The position numbers and the translations under genes are program-made. A stretch of 33,488 bases of DNA from Methylococcaceae bacterium (lineage in GTDB: Bacteria > Pseudomonadota > Gammaproteobacteria > Methylococcales > Methylomonadaceae): positions 1 to 33,488 of the forward strand of contig JAGXGJ010000145.1 of NCBI GenBank assembly GCA_024636875.1, read 5' to 3'. Positions 1 through 10,573 of this stretch are shown one piece after another (positions within the stretch are counted from its first letter, which is position 1; the number at the start of each line of letters is the position of its first letter). The notes beneath the pieces were generated by a model. That model saw only the letters and a program-made list of their open reading frames with translations, had not been told where the DNA came from and made no database searches.

Positions 1-687
1 ACATGGCGCTAGCATGAGCGCAATTCCAGGAAAAATCAAGATACTAGTATAAATGGATGGCACTACAAAAGAAAACGAAAAATGACCATTGATTTTAAAG
101 GAATTTTTCGAAATAAAAACCGCCGGCAACGATAAATCAATGACTTAGGGAAGCTGGAGTCACGAAGATGGGTTAAGCAACACAGGTGTTTTAGACCCAA
201 AAATCAAACATAAGCCATTAAGTTATGGTAAATTATTACACTATTAAAGCCAGAAAAACAAATGGGGCAACTGGTTAAGAAAATAGTAATGACTCAATTT
301 CCAATAGAAAAAGCATAGACTTGTTTTAATGCTATTTATCAACAGAAGTAAGAAAACACATAATCGCGTTTACAACAATTACTGATGTTCCTCAATGGTC
401 GACAATTACAGTCCGTAAGTTTTATGGGGCTAATATTTTGAATTCGGAGGAAGGTATCGCGTTTTCTCAGAATTACTTGGGATGAGGATCCTATAACGCA
501 GGCTGAAAAATCGCTTTGCCGGTATCGGCTTTACAGGGAAACGTTTTCACGATGCCAGCATAGATTCTAGCTTGCTTGCTATTGTCGAGCGTTGATCGGA
601 CGCTACAATGCATTCGTTCGAATACGATCCACAATCCGTAGCATGCACGCGTGATCCCATGAAAATGGATTTCCCCGAAAATAAGAT

Positions 688-873
688 ATGAGCAATCGAA
701 AAAGTTTCGGCGTTGAATCAGTAATATTTGTCGCAACTTGGACAATTTTATGTGGTATATCGATTTGGGGCGTTGTTACACCACACAGGGACGATGTGGC
801 AATCTTGGTTGCTGTGACTAGACGTTTGTTCGTTGCAATATATAGCGACCAGGTTCGCAAATTCATGATATGA
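688..873 (+). CDS. Possible small hydrophobic protein (61 aa), unrecognised
   Basis: A 61-codon ORF starts with ATG and contains one hydrophobic stretch at about residues 11-30 (SVIFVATWTILCGISIWGVV) that could span a membrane. A basic, mixed C-terminal half follows. I recognise no family. There is no convincing Shine-Dalgarno sequence, and a longer antisense frame covers the same bases, so it may be random or decayed. In its favour, its stop codon overlaps the start of a second hydrophobic mini-ORF in an ATGA arrangement. Confidence 0.2.
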   Translation: MSNRKSFGVESVIFVATWTILCGISIWGVVTPHRDDVAILVAVTRRLFVAIYSDQVRKFMI

Positions 874-977
874 AAAAGTCAAGAAAAAGCTATTTTACTG
901 CACCTTTGAGTATAGATGTTCTGCTAGTGGCCATCCTGCCATTGTGGGGGGCCGGACAATGGCACGTAATTTGTTGA
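870..977 (+). CDS. Possible mini-ORF (35 aa) overlapping the previous stop
   Basis: The ATG at 870 overlaps the stop of the 61-codon ORF by four bases (ATGA), the spacing typical of translationally coupled genes. The 35-residue product has a lysine/arginine-rich start followed by a hydrophobic segment (VLLVAILPLWGAG). No family is recognised and no independent ribosome-binding site is visible. It could equally be chance. Confidence 0.12.
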   Translation: MKKSRKSYFTAPLSIDVLLVAILPLWGAGQWHVIC

Positions 978-1620
978 TGATTAGAGGTAATCCTTTAGCG
1001 TTATAGCGCATTTATGATACGATAACAGACGAGGTATGTTGTCATAGCGAGACGTGGTTGATTGAGTTGATGGTTATCTTTTTTAAGTCGAAAATCCAGA
1101 GGATATTTTCACTTTTATCGGGATAGATGGTTCTAGCTAAACTCATTGAACACTTGCGCGGGTGGATTTACTCTCCTATCAGCCAAGTCTTAACATTTTT
1201 TGACAAGATTTTGATGCAAATTGAATTATTTTGTGTAAAAATTACTGCGTCGTAAGGGCTTGAACCTACAAAGGTTATTTCATTTAAACCTGCCTAAACA
1301 GGAACATTTTGAGGGACGTGAATCGGCGGATCTTCCAAATTTCCCAGTACAGCCGAGAATTTTTTTTGCCCCAAAATACATTTCTTCTTCGGTTCCGGCT
1401 TGTCCGGCTTAGGATGTAATGTAATAGTGTCTGAACAAAAATGATAGAGGCTTTACCTCACAAGGAGTGCAACGATTTATTTGATTTAAAGGTTTTTGAA
1501 AATTCATGAATATCAGCATGATTTGCAGAATATTGAAGGTTTTACCCTTAATCTCAGAAAATCCTGGATTCTTTTTTCTCCTGAAATGCTTAAATGGCAA
1601 GGCTTTCAGAATTCCCGTTC

Positions 1621-1638
1621 AAACACGAATTCGTGTTT
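1621..1638. promoter_or_regulatory. Perfect 18-bp palindrome upstream of the methyltransferase
   Basis: The sequence AAACACGAATTCGTGTTT is its own reverse complement. It is followed by further T residues and lies about 80 bases before the start codon at 1719. It could be a binding site for a dimeric regulator or a short terminator-like hairpin; with no loop, the operator reading fits better. The assignment is inference only. Confidence 0.3.
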
Positions 1639-1718
1639 TTAAAATTGTCCTTTTCACATTGATTTGAGCATGTTATGAAAATGTTACAGCGTAAACGTAA
1701 TAAAATGATGTTTTTTTT

Positions 1719-2630
1719 ATGAGTTCCATCAAAAAAAACGTACCATGGTGGTTTCGTATTGGTGCGAAAATAGTTTTGGCTCGATTACCTATCCCTTATT
1801 CATTCTGGAAGGGCTTAAGACTCTTTGAACATGGCGACATGGACCAGCCACAGTATGCCTTGGATTCATTCCTTCTACTTGCGAGAACAGCAGGTGTTCT
1901 GCACGAGGAATCCTCCCCACCCTATCTGACTGTTGACAGCGAATTTTCCGTACTTGAATTAGGACCGGGTGACTCGATTTTCAGTGCGGCAATCGCGCTG
2001 TCTTTAAACGCATCAAGCGTTTGTTTAGTTGATGCTGCTGCATTTGCTACAACAGACATGACGGCTTATTCCAACATGTTTTCCTTTTTACGGCAAAAAG
2101 GTTTCACTCTACCTTTCAAAAATGAACCGAACTCCATTGCTGATATTCTAAAGGAATGTAATTGTCAATATTTGACTGACGGCATTCGCTCCCTAGAGAA
2201 ACTGCCTTCTGCATCTGTGGATTATTGTTTTTCTAATGCTGTGTTAGAACATATTCCAAAACATGATTTTCCTACAATGGCACATGAGTTGTTTCGCATA
2301 GCAAAACCCGATGGCTTTATTGTACATCGTGTTGACTTAAAAGATCATTTAGGCGGGGGCTTAAATAATCTCAGATTTGCCGAATCCGTTTGGGAAGGAG
2401 CGTTGTTCAGTCGCTCTGGATTTTATACAAATCGCATTCGTTTCAAAGAAATGCTCACTCTCTTTACCGAAGCCGGTTTTACTTATACCTTGCCACGCAT
2501 TATACGTTGGGAGAGTCTCCCTATAGCGCGTACTGAATTAAATGAAGCATTTAGTCAACTATCCGATGATGACTTATTGGTCAGTGGCTTCGATGTGGTA
2601 TTAACAAAACCGTCAGCGGCAATTCACTAA
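1719..2630 (+). CDS. Class I SAM-dependent methyltransferase of a polysaccharide cluster
   Basis: This 303-residue protein has a Rossmann-type methyltransferase core. Motif I is seen as LELGPGDS near residue 78, an acidic-ended second strand follows (CLVDAA), and a post-motif segment reads FSNAVLEHIPKHDF near residue 171. The last is the usual signature of Methyltransf_11-type enzymes that modify sugars or glycolipids. The substrate cannot be read from sequence. The ATG follows an eight-T run and has no clear Shine-Dalgarno sequence. The stop overlaps the start of the broken asnB gene (TAATG), indicating an operon. Together with the downstream GT4 glycosyltransferase, this suggests O-antigen or exopolysaccharide decoration. 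Codon use is AT-richer than in the housekeeping genes further on, as is common for horizontally exchanged surface-polysaccharide genes. Confidence 0.8.
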   Translation: MSSIKKNVPWWFRIGAKIVLARLPIPYSFWKGLRLFEHGDMDQPQYALDSFLLLARTAGVLHEESSPPYLTVDSEFSVLELGPGDSIFSAAIALSLNASSVCLVDAAAFATTDMTAYSNMFSFLRQKGFTLPFKNEPNSIADILKECNCQYLTDGIRSLEKLPSASVDYCFSNAVLEHIPKHDFPTMAHELFRIAKPDGFIVHRVDLKDHLGGGLNNLRFAESVWEGALFSRSGFYTNRIRFKEMLTLFTEAGFTYTLPRIIRWESLPIARTELNEAFSQLSDDDLLVSGFDVVLTKPSAAIH

Positions 2631-3738
2631 TGTGCGGTTTTACGGGATTTATCAGCAATTATAACGCCCTGTCACAGGATAGCTGGTCTGCTCTACTAAA
2701 CCGAATGGGCGATACGATTGGTTTTCAAGAACAAGGTTATAACGAAGCCGTCTATGCAAAAGCCATTGCACAACATTTAGGCACCGAACTTACCGAGCTT
2801 TATATGACTGCTCAACAAGCCATGGAAGTGATTCCAGGCTTACCTGGATTGTATAATGAACCGTTTTCAGATTCTTCACAAATTTCTATATTTCTCGTAT
2901 CGCAACTGGCAAAACAGCATGTAACGGTCTCATTATCTGGTGACGCAGGTGATGAGTTGTTTTGTGGTTACAACCGTTATGTTTGGACAGCTAATCTTTG
3001 GCTCAAAGTCGCTCTTCTGACATTGCCATTACGCCGAATATTGGCAAAGGGAATAATTAGTTTGTCCCCTGATGTCTGGAATCTTCTAACAAACTTTCTT
3101 ACCCTGTTCAATTCAATACGTACCGTTAATATCGGTTATAAATTGCATAAAAGCGCTAATGTACTCATTGGTTTAACTCGGCATCAGTGGTTATAGATGA
3201 CCTGTTACCGACTACTTTGGTGAACGAATTGCCGAGATTAGAAGACTTTCATGCTATTCAACACATTATGGCACTGGATAGTATGACTTATTTACCCGAT
3301 GACATTTTAGTAAAAGTCGATGGAGCTGCAATGGTCGTATCATTGGAAACGCGCGTCCCTTTTTTAGATCACCATGTAGTAGAATTTGCATGGCAAATTC
3401 CTCAATCTATGAATCTGCGTGATGGGCAAAGCAAATGCCCATTACGGCAAGTATTATATCGCCATGTCCCTAAAGTGCTAATTAAACGACCCAAATTAGG
3501 GTTTGGTATACCAATCGGTGATTGGTTACGTCATGATTTACGCGATTGGGCGGAAGAGTTACGGGATGAAACACGCTTGCGGAATGAAGGCTCTTTTCAA
3601 CCCGAATTTATTCGGAAAAAATGGCAAGAACATCTCTCAGGACAGTACAATCGGCAAGATAATGTGTGGGATGTGCTGATGTTTCAAGCGTGGTTGGAAG
3701 AGCAGAAGAAAGCTGTACATAACCAGTCGCCGCTTTAA
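2630..3738 (+). pseudogene. asnB: Asparagine synthetase (glutamine-hydrolysing), internal deletion plus frameshift
   Basis: AsnB is normally about 600-650 residues: an N-terminal glutaminase domain with Cys2 as nucleophile, and a C-terminal ATP-dependent synthetase domain. Here the N-terminus is kept (MCGFTGFIS, about 30 residues). The reading then jumps within a few codons (MGDTI to GFQEQGYNEA) to the synthetase domain. About 270 residues are missing, including most of the glutaminase and the pyrophosphate-binding SGGxDS loop. A second lesion near 3175-3190 shifts the frame, so the rest (LPDDILVKVDGAAM, ETRVPFLDHHVVEFAW, to NVWDVLMFQAWLEEQ) is read from about 3187 in another frame. The C-terminus is otherwise well conserved, so decay looks recent. 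In polysaccharide clusters such genes usually amidate uronic acids. The product must be inactive as a synthetase. Confidence 0.88.
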
Positions 3739-3821
3739 TGGATAACAAACGAGTTTGGCTTTATTACTATAATGAACAAAAAAATAATTATCGTTGCAAA
3801 TACATCGTGGTATTTATTTAA
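3738..3821 (+). CDS. Possible 27-codon remnant or spurious ORF between asnB and the GT4 gene
   Basis: An ATG overlaps the asnB stop (TAATG), exactly as asnB itself overlaps the methyltransferase stop. It opens a short frame beginning MDNKRVWLYYYNE that ends inside the next gene. The first residues look like the start of a cytosolic enzyme, but the frame closes after 27 codons. It may be the leftover 5' end of a deleted gene or chance. No function is assigned. Confidence 0.15.
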   Translation: MDNKRVWLYYYNEQKNNYRCKYIVVFI

Positions 3822-4890
3822 CTTTAGATTAAATCTAATGTTACACCTTCAAAACTTGGGTTATGAAATTATAGCAGTGGCGCCACTCGATGATTACTCC
3901 AGTCGTTTCGCGGCACATGGCATTCAATTTTATGAAATGCCTATGGATAACAAAGGTACCAACCCTCTCAAAGACAGTTTGTTAATTTTTCGATTTGTGC
4001 TGCTTTTTTTAAAATTAAAGCCAGGCTGTATATTGTCATATACACCAAAATGCAATATTTATGGCGCATTAGCCGCTAGTTTTTTAAATATTCCTATTAT
4101 CAATAATGTGTCAGGTTTAGGAACGGCTTTTATCAGAGAAAACCTTGTCACCAAAATCGTAAAATGGCTTTACATAGTCTCGTTAAGAAAATCCGCTAAG
4201 ATTTTTTTTCAAAATAAAGATGATTTATCACTTTTTATTGATAAGGGCTTGGTTAAAGCAGAACTGACAGGTTTATTACCTGGCTCTGGTGTTGACGTGC
4301 ATCGTTTTACCCCCGCAGAAAATTCCATTCCTCGAACCAAGTTTGTATTTTTACTTGTTGCCAGGATGTTGAAAGACAAAGGCATTGCAGAATTAGTTGA
4401 AGCAACGCAGTTATTAAAAAAACAATATTCGCATATTGAATGTCAATTATTAGGCTTTTTGGATGCAAAAAACCCATCTGCTGTTTCTTCGAAAGAAATG
4501 CAGGCTTGGGTGAAAGAAGGTCTCGTTAATTATTTGGGCGTAAGTGATTCGGTAGTCGATTTTTTGCGGCAAGCGGATTGTGTTGTTTTACCTTCTTATT
4601 ATCGTGAAGGGGTTCCACGTTCGCTGTTAGAAGCGGCGAGCGTGGGTAAACCTATTATTACCACCGACGCGGTGGGTTGTCGTGAAGTGGTGGATGACGG
4701 CATTAATGGGTATTTGTGTGAGCCACGAAATGTTGACGACCTTAAAGCCAAAATGGAGAAAATGTTATTACTATCTGAAGCAGAGCGAGTGCAGATGGGA
4801 TATAAAGGGCGCGAAAAAGTTTTAAGACAATTTGATGAGCAAATTGTCATTGATCGTTATGTACAGGCCATTGAGCATGTGTATGGTTGA
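3772..4890 (+). CDS. GT4-family glycosyltransferase (group 1)
   Basis: The 372-residue product is a GT-B fold glycosyltransferase that would transfer a sugar from a nucleotide-sugar to a lipid-linked or growing saccharide at the inner face of the membrane. The N-terminal acceptor domain begins KKIIIVANTSWYLFNFR and carries a run of hydrophobic residues near 70-85 that may bind the membrane. The C-terminal donor domain starts at the FVFLLVARMLKDKGIAELVEA strand (about residue 190) and includes EGVPRSLLEAASVGKPIITT near residue 280. There, two glutamates spaced as in the E-x7-E motif would contact the nucleotide-sugar. Overall it resembles WbpT/PglA/CapM-type enzymes; the sugar is unknown. It is the last intact gene of the short polysaccharide cluster, 33 bases after the broken asnB. 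The start ATG has no strong Shine-Dalgarno sequence. Confidence 0.85.
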   Translation: MNKKIIIVANTSWYLFNFRLNLMLHLQNLGYEIIAVAPLDDYSSRFAAHGIQFYEMPMDNKGTNPLKDSLLIFRFVLLFLKLKPGCILSYTPKCNIYGALAASFLNIPIINNVSGLGTAFIRENLVTKIVKWLYIVSLRKSAKIFFQNKDDLSLFIDKGLVKAELTGLLPGSGVDVHRFTPAENSIPRTKFVFLLVARMLKDKGIAELVEATQLLKKQYSHIECQLLGFLDAKNPSAVSSKEMQAWVKEGLVNYLGVSDSVVDFLRQADCVVLPSYYREGVPRSLLEAASVGKPIITTDAVGCREVVDDGINGYLCEPRNVDDLKAKMEKMLLLSEAERVQMGYKGREKVLRQFDEQIVIDRYVQAIEHVYG

Positions 4891-5007
4891 ACCGACAGGT
4901 TGATAGGCTCAATATGAGATGACTGTAATTACTTTGTCCTGCTTAAAATTGATAGTCAACTTGTAACTTAGGTTTCGGAGCTCAATAAAAAGATTATAAA
5001 AAAACCT

Positions 5008-6312
5008 GTGACGACTTTATTCCCCATCCCTGAAAATCATCCGCAACGCTTTGTTCTTCATAACGAAGTCCACGCCCGTGAACCGTTGATTCTCAATGTG
5101 CCCGTCAGAGCCAGTCATCTTGCCTTGTTATTGTCTGCTGATGAAAAAACGCAAGAACGCAAGCATTTGATCACGCTTTGTGAACGGTTTGGCGTCGCCC
5201 CACCGGAAAAAGACGTGGATCACTTTAGCGCCAGCTTTAATTCCTTTCAAATACGCTGGGAACAACACGGCGAGTTTAGTACTTACAGTTTTTATGTACA
5301 CGACATCCCCAAAGATCCGTTTGCGGATTCCGCGCTGAAAAAAGTGCCGGTGGACTGGCTGTCGCAATTAAACGGCCAGGTTATAGTGGCGGCGCACTCC
5401 AGCATTGTCTCCGCCGCCGCTATTCCTTTTGAGGAGAACGGTGATTTAGCGTCGCTCTCGGCTTACTTTGCCAACAACCCCATCATCGGTTCCAAAGTAA
5501 CCGGCGGCGCCGCCTCGGTATTCACCGATTTTCGCATTCACGTCGATGGTTTTAGCCGTTTTTTAATTATCAATCATGACTTGAGAACAGAACAGGCCGG
5601 GCGCTTGTTGCAGCGCCTCTTTGAAATTGAAGTGTACCGGGTCATGGCGTTGCTGGCTTTTCCCATCGCGCGCAAACTGTACCCGGCCTTGAAAAAGTGT
5701 GATCGGCAACTGTATACCATCACCAACGCCATGACGATGCCTGATAATAATGATGGCGAATTATTGGACGAGCTAACCACGCTGGCCGCTGAAGTTGAGA
5801 ATCATATCTCCAGCAATCACTTTCGCTTTGCAGCCGCCAGCGCCTATCATCAACTGGTGGAACAACGCATCAACGATTTGCGCGAAGTCCGCATTCAAGG
5901 CATTCAGACCTTGGGAGAATTTATCAAACGCCGACTGGAGCCGGCGATTAATACCTGCGAATCCCTCTCGCACCGCTTTACCCTGCTTTCTGAACGCGTC
6001 AGTAACGCCAGTCAGTTGTTACGCACACGTGTCGACATCATTATCGAGCGACAAAATCAGGGTTTGCTCACGTCAATGGCTTTACGCGCAAAAATGCAAC
6101 TGCGGATGCAGCAAATGGTTGAAGGCATCTCGATGGTCGCTATTACCTATTATGCGGCCAGCCTTATCGGCAAAATAGCCGAAGCACTTCATATTATTGG
6201 CTGGAAAGTCAATCCGGAACTCATTGAAGGCATTTCCATTCCCTTTATTTTGATCATTATCGTTATCAGCATTAACCGGATTCATAAAATCATAGCCAAT
6301 ACCACCGAATAA
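5008..6312 (+). CDS. DUF3422 family membrane-anchored protein
   Basis: The 434-residue product matches the DUF3422 family, recognisable by its opening (HPQRFVLHNEVHAREP), the FTDFRIHVDGFSRFLI segment and the long helical middle part. The function of the family is unknown. The body appears cytoplasmic. It has a helical, probably coiled-coil stretch at about residues 250-350, and the C-terminus has two hydrophobic segments (around 372-390 and 405-425) that would anchor it in the inner membrane. Translation starts at GTG 5008: an in-frame stop lies at 4969-4971 and no ATG follows it before this codon. No good Shine-Dalgarno sequence is visible at the usual distance. The gene stands alone and converges on thiC. 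Confidence 0.85.
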   Translation: MTTLFPIPENHPQRFVLHNEVHAREPLILNVPVRASHLALLLSADEKTQERKHLITLCERFGVAPPEKDVDHFSASFNSFQIRWEQHGEFSTYSFYVHDIPKDPFADSALKKVPVDWLSQLNGQVIVAAHSSIVSAAAIPFEENGDLASLSAYFANNPIIGSKVTGGAASVFTDFRIHVDGFSRFLIINHDLRTEQAGRLLQRLFEIEVYRVMALLAFPIARKLYPALKKCDRQLYTITNAMTMPDNNDGELLDELTTLAAEVENHISSNHFRFAAASAYHQLVEQRINDLREVRIQGIQTLGEFIKRRLEPAINTCESLSHRFTLLSERVSNASQLLRTRVDIIIERQNQGLLTSMALRAKMQLRMQQMVEGISMVAITYYAASLIGKIAEALHIIGWKVNPELIEGISIPFILIIIVISINRIHKIIANTTE

Positions 6313-6381
6313 TGTCTGGTAGGCACTGAAGTCGCACCGATAGCCCGACAATCAGGCGCGGATGTAAAACCGCGATAACGC

Positions 6382-6411
6382 CGGAGTAACAGAATTTTGG
6401 CTGTTACTCCG
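6382..6411. terminator. Hairpin between convergent DUF3422 gene and thiC
   Basis: CGGAGTAACAG (6382-6392) and CTGTTACTCCG (6401-6411) form a perfect 11-bp stem with an 8-base loop, eight bases from the thiC stop. It sits between two converging genes, as a shared terminator would. There is no U-tract on either side, so classical intrinsic termination is uncertain. It may instead protect mRNA 3' ends. Confidence 0.55.
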
Positions 6412-6418
6412 ATACACG

Positions 6419-8430
<2,012 letters not shown>

Positions 8431-8656
8431 TTTACGGATGTGACACTACGTTAAAGGATAATGCCATGGATTGCAAGCAGGGACACCATGAAAACTATCA
8501 TAAACGCTTATAAAACAAATGGTTTCAATTAAGTAAAACAAAGCCTCATCAGCTACAGGAAAGATTAAAAATCAATTAGTTATACGCATCGACGGTAATA
8601 TTTTAGGTCTTTTGAGACATTTTTTATATGATATGAGACTGGCGATGGTAGGCTTA

Positions 8657-8683
8657 TAAAAAGATAAGAAACTCATCTTTTTA
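8657..8683. other. AT-rich hairpin upstream of the GT2 gene
   Basis: TAAAAAGAT and ATCTTTTTA form a perfect 9-bp stem around a 9-base loop, about 45 bases before the GTG start at 8728. It lies in the probable leader of the glycosyltransferase mRNA. Role unknown; it may simply be chance in AT-rich DNA. Confidence 0.3.
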
Positions 8684-8727
8684 TCCTGTTCAAGCGCCGT
8701 AAATTCAAATTTTGGTTAGGAAGGTCT

Positions 8728-9459
8728 GTGAAAATTTCTATTGTTGTTCCTGTTCATAACGAAGCCGACAATATTGTCCCTTTGATAGAAGAGATTGTGA
8801 ATGCCATGCATCAGGCTGAAGCCTATGAAATAATTTATATTGATGACGGAAGTAATGACCAGACAGCTGTTGTTTTAAAACAAGCGCTGCAACACTTTAA
8901 AATGCTGAGAGTCATTCAGCATCAACAAAGTTGTGGTCAAAGTAAAGCCATCCACACCGGTGTAAAGGCAGCAAACTATCCCTGGATTGCCACGCTGGAT
9001 GGCGATGGTCAAAATGATCCGGCCGATATTCCTCGTTTGCATGAAGTGTTAATGCGGCAAAAGGAAACCATAAGCAATTTATGGATGGTGGCCGGGTGGC
9101 GAAATAAACGTTATGATTCCCGGTGGCGGCTTTTTTCATCCAAAGTGGCCAATACTGTACGCTCCCGTTTGCTGGGTGATAATACGCCGGATACCGGTTG
9201 CGGCTTAAAGGTGTTTTCAAGAGATAGATTTCTGGAATTACCTTACTTTGATCACATGCATCGCTTTTTGCCTGCACTAATTTTAAGAGCAGGAGGGCAA
9301 GTGCTGTCTGAGCCGGTTAATCACAGATCCAGAACTAACGGTTATTCAAAATACGGCACTTTAGATCGGCTTTGGGCCGGAATTACTGACTTGCTAGGGG
9401 TCATCTGGCTGCAGAAACGCGCCAAACTGGCAGTGATAAATGAAGTTGAAGATGATTAA
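8728..9459 (+). CDS. GT2-family glycosyltransferase, polyprenol-phosphate (DPM1-like) type
   Basis: The 243-residue product is a GT-A fold family 2 glycosyltransferase. It starts KISIVVPVHNEADNI, contains the IIYIDDGSNDQT nucleotide-binding loop, the catalytic metal-binding TLDGDGQNDPADI (DxD-type) near residue 89, and a GCGLKVFSR segment near 155. This matches enzymes that transfer a sugar from UDP- or GDP-sugar to polyprenyl phosphate, such as the DPM1/YkcC/ArnC group. The C-terminus (GITDLLGVIWLQKRAK) lacks the extra transmembrane pair of ArnC, so it is a peripheral or short form. The GTG start is supported by AGGAAGG just upstream. It converges on galU, which makes UDP-glucose, but the donor used here is unknown. 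Confidence 0.87.
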   Translation: MKISIVVPVHNEADNIVPLIEEIVNAMHQAEAYEIIYIDDGSNDQTAVVLKQALQHFKMLRVIQHQQSCGQSKAIHTGVKAANYPWIATLDGDGQNDPADIPRLHEVLMRQKETISNLWMVAGWRNKRYDSRWRLFSSKVANTVRSRLLGDNTPDTGCGLKVFSRDRFLELPYFDHMHRFLPALILRAGGQVLSEPVNHRSRTNGYSKYGTLDRLWAGITDLLGVIWLQKRAKLAVINEVEDD

Positions 9460-9514
9460 CAGGATTCCGGTTGTCTTCAGATGATAATCGAAATTCTTTT
9501 AACCTTTTTATTTA

Positions 9515-9575
9515 CGGCGAAGGACACGAAGAGCACGACGTTTTATTTTTCTTCGTGCTCTTTGTGTCCTTCGTG
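9515..9575. repeat. Long inverted repeat between GT2 gene and galU, likely bidirectional terminator
   Basis: The arms GAAGGACACGAAGAGCACGA (9519-9538) and TCGTGCTCTTTGTGTCCTTC (9553-9572) pair over 20 bases with one G-T wobble, flanking a T-rich loop. From general experience this sequence type is a dispersed intergenic repeat found in many unrelated bacteria. It stands between two convergent genes, where the hairpin with nearby T- and A-runs (both sides) could terminate both transcripts. Confidence 0.75.
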
Positions 9576-9606
9576 GTTGTTTTAAAAGGCGCCGTAACGT
9601 CAGTTA

Positions 9607-10497
9607 TTAAATGTTATAGGTTTTGGTTAACTCTTTCAGATAAGCTAAAAAGTCATCTTTTAGCTCTTTGTGCATTAGCCCATGCTCTACCGTCGCTATT
9701 AAAAAACCCAGCTTGGATCCGCAATCATAGCGTTTGCCCTCAAATTCATAAGCTAACACTTGTTCATCGGCCAATAACTCAGCGATGGCATCGGTTAATT
9801 GAATTTCTCCGCCTGTACCCTTACCCGTCTTTTTGATTTTGTCAAATATAGCGGGAGTTAAAATATATCGACCCACTACGGCTAAATTTGAGGGCGCCAC
9901 ATCGGGTTTAGGCTTTTCCACAATCAATTCAACAACGCCCGATGATCCTTTAAATTCAGCGGTTCTGACAATGCCGTATTTATCGGTTTCTGAGGGATCA
10001 ACTCTTTCAACACCCAGAATAGAGGTGTGTTTTTGCTCATACAATTTAACCATCTGCGCCATACAACCCCGGCCTGCGTCTTCAATCAAGTCATCTGCCA
10101 GTATCACCGCAAAAGCTTCATCACCAATAACGGGTCTGGCGCAATAAACAGCATGACCCAAGCCTAACGCTTCATTTTGTCGAATAAATATACAGGACAC
10201 ATGCGGCGGCACAATATCCTGAACCAACTTCAGCATTTCAGTTTTACTCGTTGCTTCCAGTTCTGTTTCAAGCTCGTAGGCTTTGTCAAAGTGATCCATT
10301 ATTGCGTTTTTACTGCGTCCGGTAATAAAAACCATGGTATCAATACCTGCTGCGACTGCTTCTTCTACCGCATATTGAATCAAGGGTTTATCAACAATCG
10401 GCAGCATTTCTTTCGGACTCGCCTTGGTTGCCGGCAAAAAACGCGTACCTAAACCGGCGACCGGGAAAACTGCCTTAGTAATCTTTTTTCTATTCAT
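9607..10497 (-). CDS. galU: UTP-glucose-1-phosphate uridylyltransferase
   Basis: GalU makes UDP-glucose from UTP and glucose-1-phosphate, feeding cell-surface polysaccharides and other glucosides. The 296-residue protein is of normal length. It has the nucleotidyltransferase signature near the start (VFPVAGLGTRFLPATKASPK), the uridine-binding RQNEALGLGHAV segment, the metal-site ILADDLI stretch, and the sugar-binding IVEKPKP and GTGGEIQLTDAI motifs. The ATG at 10497 has AAGGA eight bases upstream. It lies 76 bases downstream of manC on the same strand, so the two probably form one sugar-nucleotide operon, possibly with cysC. Confidence 0.97.
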   Translation of the reverse strand: MNRKKITKAVFPVAGLGTRFLPATKASPKEMLPIVDKPLIQYAVEEAVAAGIDTMVFITGRSKNAIMDHFDKAYELETELEATSKTEMLKLVQDIVPPHVSCIFIRQNEALGLGHAVYCARPVIGDEAFAVILADDLIEDAGRGCMAQMVKLYEQKHTSILGVERVDPSETDKYGIVRTAEFKGSSGVVELIVEKPKPDVAPSNLAVVGRYILTPAIFDKIKKTGKGTGGEIQLTDAIAELLADEQVLAYEFEGKRYDCGSKLGFLIATVEHGLMHKELKDDFLAYLKELTKTYNI

Positions 10498-10573
10498 TAG
10501 CTATTTCCTTTTTATTCAAATTAACAAAGTATAAGAAACAACGACCAACCTTAGCCTTGCGTCTTATCTAACA

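Larger units (their letters stand above)
1..1718. other. AT-rich gene-poor region, no recognisable gene
   Basis: This stretch holds no ORF that I recognise. All frames are cut by frequent stops, and the few longer frames (roughly 60-90 codons, both strands) resemble no family known to me. Base composition is AT-rich, like the polysaccharide genes that follow. Visible structures are two small overlapping ORFs at 688-977 and an 18-base perfect palindrome at 1621-1638. The region may be decayed mobile-element or polysaccharide-gene DNA, but no terminal repeats or transposase motifs were seen. Confidence 0.5.

Noticed and set aside
960-975. Sigma-54-like sequence TGGCACGTAATTTGTT
   Set aside because: The -24 half is perfect but the essential -12 GC is GT, and no gene follows for more than 700 bases.
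1200-1228. TTGACA box that could be a -35 element
   Set aside because: No acceptable -10 sequence lies at 16-18 bases, and the next gene starts about 490 bases later.
9471-9836. Plus-strand frame of 121 codons over the galU end
   Set aside because: Its first part is the translated inverted repeat and the rest is antisense to galU.
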